A stretch of 48,101 bases of DNA from NCBI GenBank assembly GCA_049604415.1, contig JBMYTN010000032.1:1-48101 (forward strand), written 5' to 3'. The notes beneath the pieces are model-generated. The model ran no database searches. It was given only the letters and a program-made list of their open reading frames with translations, and was not told where the DNA came from. Below are positions 16,561 through 23,588 of this stretch, one piece after another. The position numbers and the translations under genes are program-made. Position 1 is the stretch's first letter. The number at the start of each line of letters is the position of its first letter. This DNA comes from JBMYTN01 sp049604415. GTDB lineage: Bacteria > Pseudomonadota > Alphaproteobacteria > Rhodospirillales > Rhodospirillaceae.

Positions 16561-17898
16561 TCAACTCTCTCGCATGCCCCGGCGCAGAATATCCGTCAGC
16601 GGGCGCAGCAGGTAATCCAACGCCGTGCGCTCACCGGTCAAGATCATCGCCTCGGCAGGCATGCCCGGCAGCAGCCGCACATCCATCGCCGCCAGGGTTT
16701 CCGCATCCGCCGGATCGACCTGCAGCCTCGCCGCAAAATAACGCCCGCCGGTGACCGGATCTGTCAGGCTGTCTGCGGAGAGATAAACCAACTCGCCCTC
16801 AATCCGGGGCAGATTGCGCTGGGCATAGGCCGACAGATGGATCACTGCCTTTAGGCCGACCCGGACTACATCCACATCATTGGGTGACAGCCGGGCATCG
16901 ATCAGCAGATCCTCTTCCGCCGGGACGATGTCAAGCAAGGCTGCCCCCGGGGACAGCACCGCGCCCTGGGTGGTGAAGGCCTGGTTGACCACCACGCCGG
17001 AAACCGGGGCGCGGATCTCCAGGCGCTTCAGCACATCATCGGCCGCCGCAACCCGTTCCAACACACCGGAGAGTTCGGAGCGCACCGCCTCCAGCTCTGC
17101 GGCAATGTCCTCCAGCCGGGTGGCATCATCGGCCACATCCCGGGCCTGGGTCTCGCCAATGGATTGCTCGGCCCGGGCGATAGAGGCCTGATGCTCCGCC
17201 CGTTGGCCGCGCAGGCTGGCCCGGTGGCGCTGCAGGGACAACAACCGGGGTTTGCGCTCCAGGCCGCGATTGACCATGTCCTCGACCCCTTCGACCTCCT
17301 CGTCGATCAGAGCCAGCTGTTCATCGAGGCTGGCGATCATCGCCTCCAGGCCGGTGATCTCCGCCTGCAATTGCGCGCCGCGCTGGGCCAGGATCCGTTT
17401 GCGCTTGTCATGGGTTTCCGCCTGGCTGCGGAACTGATTGACCTGCCCCTCCAGCACCAGGGCGGATTGGTCCGAGGTTTCGGCTTCCTCGACCAGCCAG
17501 TCCGGGAACACCAAGCGGTCCTGACCGGCCTGCTGCGCCCGCAGCCGGACCAGCCGGGCGGACAGGGCGACCATGCGGCCATGGTGGAAGCCATAGGTCG
17601 CCCGGGCCTGGGCGTCGTCCAGCACCACCAGCACATCCCCGGCAGCCACCTCGGAGCCATTGGTCACATGGAGATCGCGGATGATGCCGCCCTCCAAATG
17701 CTGCACCGTGCGCCGTCCAATATCCGGGCTGACAATGCCCGGTGCGATGGCGGCTCCGGCCAGCGGTGCAAAGGCCGCCCAACCGCCGAGCCCACCAAAG
17801 AACAGCGCAATGATCACCGTCGCGATCCAGAACGGCGTACGCAAAAACCCGCTCAGGCTTGGCGAGGAAGGCGGCTGGGGCGTGGGGTCTGGTGTCAT
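16561..17898 (-). CDS. Type I secretion periplasmic adaptor (HlyD/PrtE family)
   Basis: A 445-residue membrane fusion protein that links the ABC exporter to a TolC-type outer-membrane channel. A cytoplasmic N-terminus rich in Pro/Ser is followed by one transmembrane helix at about 24-46. Next come the lipoyl/barrel half (VQHLEGGIIRDLHVTNGSEV, about 66-85), a long alpha-hairpin region (about 105-290), and a C-terminal beta-barrel with the AEAMILTGERTALDYLLRPL ending typical of the family. Its start overlaps the stop of the upstream ABC gene by ATGA, so the two subunits are translationally coupled. No outer-membrane channel gene is present in the window. High confidence. Confidence 0.92.
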   Translation of the reverse strand: MTPDPTPQPPSSPSLSGFLRTPFWIATVIIALFFGGLGGWAAFAPLAGAAIAPGIVSPDIGRRTVQHLEGGIIRDLHVTNGSEVAAGDVLVVLDDAQARATYGFHHGRMVALSARLVRLRAQQAGQDRLVFPDWLVEEAETSDQSALVLEGQVNQFRSQAETHDKRKRILAQRGAQLQAEITGLEAMIASLDEQLALIDEEVEGVEDMVNRGLERKPRLLSLQRHRASLRGQRAEHQASIARAEQSIGETQARDVADDATRLEDIAAELEAVRSELSGVLERVAAADDVLKRLEIRAPVSGVVVNQAFTTQGAVLSPGAALLDIVPAEEDLLIDARLSPNDVDVVRVGLKAVIHLSAYAQRNLPRIEGELVYLSADSLTDPVTGGRYFAARLQVDPADAETLAAMDVRLLPGMPAEAMILTGERTALDYLLRPLTDILRRGMRES

Positions 17899-19709
17899 GG
17901 GGTGCCCTCCGGTTTCACTGTACCGATTGCCGCAGTGGGTTTGGGGCCAGGGTTGGGTGCAGGTGCCATGCGGCGTTCGATCTCCGCCAAAGCCTTGTCC
18001 CGTGGTCCATGCAGCCGCAGCCGTCCGGCCTCCAGATACAGCACCTCGTCAACGCCGCGCAGCACGGCGCGGCGATGGGCCACCAGGACGACGGTGACGT
18101 TTTTCTGCCGCAGACCAAGGATGGTTTCCACCAATGCCCGCTCGCCCTCCGCATCCAGATTGGCGTTGGGTTCGTCCAGCACCACCAGGGCCGGATCGCC
18201 GAACAGGGCGCGGGCCAGACCAATGCGCTGGCGTTGCCCGCCGGAGAGCACAAAGCCGCCTTCCCCCAGCGGGGTGTCATAGCCTTGGGGCAGGGAGGCA
18301 ACCAGGGCATGGACCCCGGCCAGTTTGGCCGCCTTGATCACCGCCTCGTCCGGGGCATCGGCCAGACGGCTGATGTTTTCGCGCACGGTGGCGGGGAACA
18401 GCTCGACCTCCTGGGGCAGATAGCCCAGATGCGGCCCCAGATCCTCCGGACGCCAGCGGTTCATCTCGATCCCGTCCAGCTGGATGCTCCCGGTGGTGGG
18501 GCGCATCACCCCGACCAGCAAGCGGCACAGGCTGCTTTTGCCTGCCGCCGAGGGGCCAAGGATCGCGGTGACCTTGCCGGGGCTGAGGCGCAAGGAGAGC
18601 GCCTCCAAGATCGGGGCCGGGGCGCTGTCCGGCTGCAGGGTGACGTCCTCCAACACCCAAGCGCCGTCCGGGCGGGGCATGGTGGTGTGGCCGACCTGGG
18701 CGGGCAGGCCTCGATTGCCCAACAGCCGATGCAGGCGGCCCAGGGCAGTGCGGGCGGCCAAGAAGGCGCGCCAGCCATTGATGGTTTGCTCCACCGGGGC
18801 CAAAGCCCGGCTGAGCAGCACCGAGGCCGCGATCATGCCGCCGGGCGAGAGCGATCGATCGAGCACCAGCCAAGCCCCCAGACCGAGGATCCCGGCCTGG
18901 ACCGCCATGCGCAAAAACCGGGTGACGCCGGAGATGGCAGCGGCCCGGGTCGAGGCTTGGTCGACCTGGGCGTCATGGGCATCGCTGACGGTGCGCCAGC
19001 GCTGGACCAAAGCGGGCATCATGCCCATGGCCTGGACCGCTTGGGCGTTGCGCCCCGCAGCCTCGGCCATGCGGGTCCGGGTGGCATGCAGATCTCCGGC
19101 CGCCCCCAGCGGGGTCCGGGTCAGGCGATTGGTGATCAGGGCCAGCGCAAAGAGGGCAATGGCGGCGGCCAGGGCAGCGGCCCCGATCCAGGGATGGACG
19201 ATGAACAGCACGCCGATGAACAGCGGCACCCAGGGCGCATCGAGCATGGCGGTGATCCCGGCCCCGGTCAGGAAGCCCCGGATCTGGGCCAAGTCGCGGA
19301 AGCCCTCGCCGGGGCCGCGCCCGCCCAGGGCATGGCCGACGGAGGCCACCATCACCGGTGCGCCGAGGCGGCCTTCGACCCATTGGGCGATGCGGTTCAG
19401 GATCGCCAAGCGCAGGCCGTCCAAAATGCCATGGACGGCGAGGGCCAGCAGGGCGACGGCGGACAGCAGGATCAGGGTTTCGACGCTGCCGGTGGACAGC
19501 ACCCGGTCAAACACCTGCATCATGTAAAGCGGGATGGTCAGGTGCAGCAGATTGAGAAAAAAGCCCAACACCATCAGCGCCAGGGAACAGCGGCGCACCG
19601 CGCCCAGGGTGTCGCTTAGATCTTTGGACGGGTTGGTGGCCAAGGGGGTGGCCAAGGGAGTGGTCTTGGCGGTGGTCGGGTTGGGGGCAGGCGATGTCGA
19701 TGCGGTCAT
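17895..19709 (-). CDS. Type I secretion ABC transporter, permease-ATPase (PrtD/HlyB-type)
   Basis: A 604-residue inner-membrane exporter half-transporter. The transmembrane region spans about 40-310. The nucleotide-binding domain shows Walker A GPSAAGKSS (385-393), the signature LSGGQRQR (488-495), Walker B LVVLDEP (508-514) and the H-loop H545. There is no N-terminal C39-like or peptidase domain, consistent with the PrtD class that exports RTX proteins through C-terminal uncleaved signals. The first 30 residues are Thr/Pro/Ala low complexity. It lies immediately downstream of RTX gene 1 on the same strand, separated by that gene's terminator hairpin. The three adjacent RTX proteins are its probable substrates, inferred from proximity. 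Confidence 0.93.
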   Translation of the reverse strand: MTASTSPAPNPTTAKTTPLATPLATNPSKDLSDTLGAVRRCSLALMVLGFFLNLLHLTIPLYMMQVFDRVLSTGSVETLILLSAVALLALAVHGILDGLRLAILNRIAQWVEGRLGAPVMVASVGHALGGRGPGEGFRDLAQIRGFLTGAGITAMLDAPWVPLFIGVLFIVHPWIGAAALAAAIALFALALITNRLTRTPLGAAGDLHATRTRMAEAAGRNAQAVQAMGMMPALVQRWRTVSDAHDAQVDQASTRAAAISGVTRFLRMAVQAGILGLGAWLVLDRSLSPGGMIAASVLLSRALAPVEQTINGWRAFLAARTALGRLHRLLGNRGLPAQVGHTTMPRPDGAWVLEDVTLQPDSAPAPILEALSLRLSPGKVTAILGPSAAGKSSLCRLLVGVMRPTTGSIQLDGIEMNRWRPEDLGPHLGYLPQEVELFPATVRENISRLADAPDEAVIKAAKLAGVHALVASLPQGYDTPLGEGGFVLSGGQRQRIGLARALFGDPALVVLDEPNANLDAEGERALVETILGLRQKNVTVVLVAHRRAVLRGVDEVLYLEAGRLRLHGPRDKALAEIERRMAPAPNPGPKPTAAIGTVKPEGTP

Positions 19710-19763
19710 GGAAATCGGCCTGAAAAGGGTTGTGCGGGACAGATGGATTTCGTTTTAACCAGG

Positions 19764-19797
19764 AAACGACTCAACTACCAGCGCAGTTGAGTCGTTT
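19764..19797 (-). terminator. Hairpin downstream of RTX gene 1
   Basis: AAACGACTCAACT (19764-19776) pairs perfectly with AGTTGAGTCGTTT (19785-19797), a 13-bp stem with an 8-nt loop 30 bp past the RTX1 stop. The stem closes with T residues on the minus strand, as in a rho-independent terminator, but without a long T-run. It is related in sequence to the hairpins after RTX2 and RTX3. Confidence 0.65.
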
Positions 19798-19826
19798 CGA
19801 GGGCGTATGGGTCTCGCGGGTGGGCC

Positions 19827-21377
19827 TTAGAAAATGAAGTCGTTGGCATCCAGTTCATTCATGCCAACCCCTTGCAGGGTCAGGCGGCCACCGCTGGCCA
19901 AATGGTAGTAGACGTCGCCATTGGCGTCCAAGCCCCGGCCACCGGCCTCGAAGTGATCTTGGTTCACATCCTGACCGCGGAAGTCGATCACGTCCTCGCC
20001 CACGGTGAAGTCGGTGATGGTGACGCTTTCGGCGGCGAAGCTGATGACAAAGCTGTCGGCATCATGGCCGCCGGACAGCCGGTCATGCCCGGCATCGGCA
20101 TAGAGGGTGTCCATGCCGAAGCTGCCCCAAAGCTGGTCATTGCCTTGGCCACCGACCAGGACGTCATTGCCGAACTCACCATAAAGCCGGTCATTGCCAT
20201 CCCCGCCTTCGATATAGTCGCTGCCGAAGCCACCGGAGACCATGTCATTGCCGGTGCCGCCATAGAGCGCGTCATGGCCATTGCCGCCATAGAGATAGTC
20301 GTTATCGGCTTCACCATGCAGGATGTCATTGCCGTCATTGCCATGGATCCGGTCGGAGCCGCTGCCGCCCCAGGCTTCATCGGCGTCATCGCCACCGCGC
20401 ATCACATCATCGCCGGTATAGCCCCAGAGTTGGTCCCGGCCAGCGCCGCCATCGAGCTGGTCATTGCCGGTGCCGCCGCTGACAAAGTCATTGCCGTCAC
20501 CGCCATAGAGCAGATCGTCGCCCGCATCGCCGGAGATAAAGTCATTGCCGAAGCCGCCTTCGATCATGTCCATGTCGTTGCCGCCGAACAGCCAGTCATT
20601 GCCCGCTTCGCCATAAATGAAGTCGATGCCGTCGCCGCCATTGATGTCGTCATCGCCGTTATAGCCGTGGATCTCGTCATCTCCGGCTCCGCCATTGATG
20701 AAGTCATTGCCAGTGCCGCCATTGATGTCGTCATGACCGTCGCCGCCCTCGATGAAGTCATTGCCGCCGGAGCCCCACAGGACGTCATTGCCGGACCCGC
20801 CGAAAATGATGTCGTCGCCTTCGCCGCCATTCAACTCATCGTCGCCGCCATTGCCATGCAGGGTGTCATTGCCGCCCTCGCCATTGACATAGTCATTGCC
20901 ATTGCCGCCCCAGGCTTCGTCATTGCCAGACCCGCCGCGCAGGGTGTCATTGCCGTCACCGCCATCCAGGACATCATCGCCATTGCCGCCATTCAGATAG
21001 TCGTTGCCGCCATGGGCCTCCAGGACGTCATTGTCATCGCCGCCAAACATGCGGTCATAGCCAGACCCGCCAATCAGCCAGTCATCGCCATCATTGCCAT
21101 AGAGGCTGTTGCGGCCATCACCGCCGATCAGGAAGTCGTCGCCGTCATTGCCATAGAGCACATCATCGCCCTTGCCACCGTCGAGCACGTCATTGCCCGC
21201 GCCGCCATAAAGGGTGTCATTGCCACCGAAGCCGCCAAGCCAGTCATTGCCCGCCAGGCCATCCATGTTGTCGTCATATTTGGAGCCGTTGATGGCGTCA
21301 TCACCAAAGGTGCCGACAGTGTTTTGGTCAAAGTCGTCTTTGTTGTCTTTGCTTAAGGGGGCGATGAACTTGGACAT
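19827..21377 (-). CDS. RTX calcium-binding protein 1 (type I secretion substrate)
   Basis: A 516-residue acidic protein. After a short N-terminus (MSKFIAPLSKD) almost the whole chain to about residue 420 consists of RTX nonapeptides of the form GGxGxDxLx, roughly forty copies. These fold into calcium-loaded parallel beta-rolls outside the cell. The C-terminal 90 residues follow the type I secretion pattern: VTITDFTVGEDVIDF, then GRLTLQGVGMNELDANDFIF. There is no protease, lipase, cadherin or other catalytic domain, so a structural, adhesive or matrix role is more plausible than an enzyme. A strong ribosome-binding site, AAGGAG, lies 7 nt before the ATG in a context shared by all three paralogues. 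It has its own CRP-type promoter region and terminator hairpin. Confidence 0.9.
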   Translation of the reverse strand: MSKFIAPLSKDNKDDFDQNTVGTFGDDAINGSKYDDNMDGLAGNDWLGGFGGNDTLYGGAGNDVLDGGKGDDVLYGNDGDDFLIGGDGRNSLYGNDGDDWLIGGSGYDRMFGGDDNDVLEAHGGNDYLNGGNGDDVLDGGDGNDTLRGGSGNDEAWGGNGNDYVNGEGGNDTLHGNGGDDELNGGEGDDIIFGGSGNDVLWGSGGNDFIEGGDGHDDINGGTGNDFINGGAGDDEIHGYNGDDDINGGDGIDFIYGEAGNDWLFGGNDMDMIEGGFGNDFISGDAGDDLLYGGDGNDFVSGGTGNDQLDGGAGRDQLWGYTGDDVMRGGDDADEAWGGSGSDRIHGNDGNDILHGEADNDYLYGGNGHDALYGGTGNDMVSGGFGSDYIEGGDGNDRLYGEFGNDVLVGGQGNDQLWGSFGMDTLYADAGHDRLSGGHDADSFVISFAAESVTITDFTVGEDVIDFRGQDVNQDHFEAGGRGLDANGDVYYHLASGGRLTLQGVGMNELDANDFIF

Positions 21378-21465
21378 TTCTTGTCTCCTTGACTTGCGTC
21401 AACCGCGCTCTTGCGGGGTGTTTGTCTCTGATGAAGACACTATGTCGCAAAAATTTTGGCTCCCC

Positions 21466-21481
21466 TGTGATCGACGACACA
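21466..21481. promoter_or_regulatory. Imperfect CRP-type site near the RTX1 start
   Basis: TGTGATCGACGACACA has one perfect and one imperfect half (ACACA instead of TCACA). It lies about 89 bp upstream of the RTX1 ATG and, if the proposed -10 is right, is centred about 23 bp downstream of the transcription start. An equivalent site occurs at the same place before RTX3. Confidence 0.45.
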
Positions 21482-21501
21482 AGAGCAGAGTTTTTTAAAA
21501 C

Positions 21502-21530
21502 AATTAAATACATCGAATTTCGATCTATTT
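21502..21530 (-). promoter_or_regulatory. Core promoter block of RTX1 with 13-bp palindrome
   Basis: These 29 bp are identical to 25254-25282 before RTX3. The block contains the palindrome ATCGAATTTCGAT (21512-21524) and, on the minus strand, a candidate -10 TTTAAT (21508 to 21503). This would place transcription start near 21496 and the nearest CRP-type site at -61.5. No good -35 is present, as expected for an activator-dependent promoter. Confidence 0.45.
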
Positions 21531-21549
21531 TTGCTTCTGCGTACTCTGG

Positions 21550-21626
21550 AGTGACGGAAGTCACACTTGAGATAGTCTTCTGTGATGGTTGTTACAGGCA
21601 TTCTATGCTTTGTGATGCCGATCACA
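21550..21626. promoter_or_regulatory. Array of three CRP-type sites upstream of RTX1
   Basis: Sites are AGTGACGGAAGTCACA (21550-21565), TGTGATGGTTGTTACA (21581-21596) and TGTGATGCCGATCACA (21611-21626). Start-to-start spacings are 31 and 30 bp, close to three helical turns, so all face the same side of the DNA. The motif TGTGA-N6-TCACA is the CRP/Clp consensus rather than FNR (TTGAT-N4-ATCAA). Relative to the proposed start they lie at -61.5, -92.5 and -122.5. Confidence 0.65.
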
Positions 21627-21669
21627 GGGCAGGTCTTTGGCAAAGGGAACGCTTTTCGGGACAACGGCA

Positions 21670-21703
21670 AAACGGCTTAACTACCTATGTAGTTAAGCCG
21701 TTT
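21670..21703 (-). terminator. Rho-independent-like terminator of RTX gene 2
   Basis: AAACGGCTTAACTAC (21670-21684) pairs perfectly with GTAGTTAAGCCGTTT (21689-21703), a 15-bp stem with a 4-nt loop 29 bp past the RTX2 stop. On the minus strand the stem ends in a short T-run. It is a sequence relative of the hairpins after RTX1 and RTX3. Confidence 0.7.
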
Positions 21704-21732
21704 CGAAGTCGGTTCGGTCCGGTAGGGTGGCC

Positions 21733-23292
21733 TTAGAACATGAAGTCGTCTGCATCCAGTTCGTTCATGCCTACCCCTTGCAAGGTTAGGCGGCCGCCAT
21801 TGGCTAGGTCATAATAGACATGCCCATTGGCATCCAATCCACGCCCGCCGAACTGGAAGCCATTTGGGTCGATGGCTTGGCCGCTCAGGTCGATGCGGTC
21901 TTGATCCACCTCAAAGTCGGTGATGACCACCTGCCCGGCGTCGGCCCCGATCCAGTAACTGTCGGCGCCACTGCCGCCGATCAGTTGGTCGGATCCGGCA
22001 TCGGCGACCAGAACATCATTGCCTGAGCCGCCCCACAGCTGGTCATTGCCCCGTCCGCCGAAAAGCACGTCATTGCCGGTCTCGCCATAGAGCCGGTCAT
22101 TGCCGTCTCCGCCTTCGATATAGTCGCTGCCGAAGCCGCCAGCGGCCATGTCATCCCCGGTTCCGCCATACAGCGCATCATGGTCTTCGCCGCCATACAG
22201 GATGTCATGACCGGCTTCGCCATGCAGGATGTCGTTGCCCTCATCGCCATAGATCCGGTCTGCACCGGTGCCGCCATAGGCCTCGTCGATGTCGCGCCCG
22301 CCGCGCATCACATCATTGCCGGTATAGCCCCAGAGCTGGTCGCGGCCATTGCCACCCTCGATCTGGTCATTGCCAGCACCGCCGCTGACAAAGTCATTGC
22401 CGTCGCCGCCATGCAGGGCGTCATCGCCACCGTCGCCGGAGACCAGATCATTGCCACGCCCGCCCTCGATACGGTCCGCATCATTGCCGCCGAACAGCCA
22501 GTCATTGCCCTCATCGCCATAAATGAAGTCGATGCCATCGCCGCCATCAATGTCATCATCCCCGCTATGGCCCCGGATGTCGTCATCGCCATCGCCGCCA
22601 TTGATGAAGTCATTCCCGGAGCCGCCCTGGATGCTGTCTCGGCCGGCACCACCCTCCAGGAAATCATCCCCATCGCCGCCCCTTAGGGTGTCGTTGCCGT
22701 TTCCGCCATAAAGGGTGTCATCCTCGGTCCCGCCGTCCATCTCGTCATCGCCGTCATTGCCATGGAGGACGTCTTTGCCTTGGCCGCCGGAGATCTCGTC
22801 ATCGCCAGCACCGCCCCAGGCTTCATCATCGCCATTGCTGCCATAAAGGACATCGTCGCCAGCCCCCCCATCCAGGACGTCATCGCCCCAGGAGCCGTTC
22901 AGATAGTCGGTCCCGCCATGGCCCTCCAGCACATCATTGCCATCGCCGCCGAACATGCGGTCGCTGTCCTTGCCGCCCACCAACCAGTCATTGCCATCAT
23001 TGCCATAGAGGCTGTTGCGACCATCGCCACCGGCAAGGTAATCGTCGCCGTCATTGCCGTAGAGCACATCATCGCCCTTGCCGCCGTCGATGACGTCATT
23101 GCCTGGCCCGCCATAAAGGGCGTCATTGCCGCCAAAGCCGCCGATCCAGTCATCGCCAGCCAGGCCATTGATGGTTTCATCTTCCGCCGTGCCATCGATG
23201 ATGTCATCGCCAAAGCTGCCGACCCGGTCATAGTCGAAGCCGTCCTTGTTTAAGGGCATTTGCGGTGTCAGGGTGAGGTGCCATTTTGACAT
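21733..23292 (-). CDS. RTX calcium-binding protein 2 (type I secretion substrate)
   Basis: A 519-residue paralogue of the neighbouring RTX proteins. I start at ATG 23292 (MSKWHLTLTPQ), which has the same AAGGAGACAAGAA leader as the other two; a longer frame reaching 23397 would run into the promoter. The N-terminus differs from RTX1 and RTX3, but the repeat region matches them block by block: GLAGDDWIGGFGGNDALYGG and onward, roughly forty GGxGxDxLx units. The C-terminal secretion region has VVITDFEVDQDRIDL and ends in NELDADDFMF. No catalytic domain is visible. It is the most divergent of the three at the N-terminus and in its promoter, which has a single CRP-type site instead of an array. 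This suggests paralogue-specific regulation. Confidence 0.9.
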   Translation of the reverse strand: MSKWHLTLTPQMPLNKDGFDYDRVGSFGDDIIDGTAEDETINGLAGDDWIGGFGGNDALYGGPGNDVIDGGKGDDVLYGNDGDDYLAGGDGRNSLYGNDGNDWLVGGKDSDRMFGGDGNDVLEGHGGTDYLNGSWGDDVLDGGAGDDVLYGSNGDDEAWGGAGDDEISGGQGKDVLHGNDGDDEMDGGTEDDTLYGGNGNDTLRGGDGDDFLEGGAGRDSIQGGSGNDFINGGDGDDDIRGHSGDDDIDGGDGIDFIYGDEGNDWLFGGNDADRIEGGRGNDLVSGDGGDDALHGGDGNDFVSGGAGNDQIEGGNGRDQLWGYTGNDVMRGGRDIDEAYGGTGADRIYGDEGNDILHGEAGHDILYGGEDHDALYGGTGDDMAAGGFGSDYIEGGDGNDRLYGETGNDVLFGGRGNDQLWGGSGNDVLVADAGSDQLIGGSGADSYWIGADAGQVVITDFEVDQDRIDLSGQAIDPNGFQFGGRGLDANGHVYYDLANGGRLTLQGVGMNELDADDFMF

Positions 23293-23353
23293 TTCTTGTC
23301 TCCTTATCCTGCCGTCACCCAAGGTTTCCTGGGTGTTCTCTGGGGATAAGAAG

Positions 23354-23396
23354 ACTATAAAAAAGTGATTCGTCTGAGAATGTGATGTAAAGCACA
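23354..23396 (-). promoter_or_regulatory. Candidate class II CRP-type promoter of RTX2
   Basis: A minus-strand -10 element TATAGT (23359 to 23354) implies transcription start near 23347. The CRP-like site TGTGATGTAAAGCACA (23381-23396) is then centred at -41.5, the canonical class II activator position, and no recognisable -35 hexamer is present. The site has one imperfect half (GCACA). The surrounding 23340-23520 stretch is strikingly AT-rich. Confidence 0.5.
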
Positions 23397-23520
23397 AATA
23401 TAAATGATTCTATATTTAATTATTGTGTTGATTTTATCTTTATTTATATTTTGTTAAGAGTTTGGAAGAGCAAGGGAAAGGTAGATCTAAGTATTATTTT
23501 ATTTCGTTAGCCCGAAGCAG

Positions 23521-23554
23521 AAACGGCTCAACCACATATGGAGGTGAGCCGTTT
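23521..23554 (-). terminator. Hairpin downstream of RTX gene 3
   Basis: AAACGGCTCAACC (23521-23533) pairs with GGTGAGCCGTTT (23543-23554) with one bulged A, 35 bp past the RTX3 stop. It is the third member of the related hairpins that end each RTX cassette. Confidence 0.6.
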
Positions 23555-23588
23555 CGAAGTCGCGTCAATCCAATCGGGTGGGGCAGCT

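Noticed and set aside
19872..21356. Long plus-strand open frame (494 codons) opposite RTX1, and similar frames opposite RTX2 and RTX3
   Set aside because: These are antisense shadows of the nonapeptide repeats. They translate into low-complexity Ala/Ile/Val repeats with no domain, while the minus strand has shared ribosome-binding sites, promoters and secretion signals.
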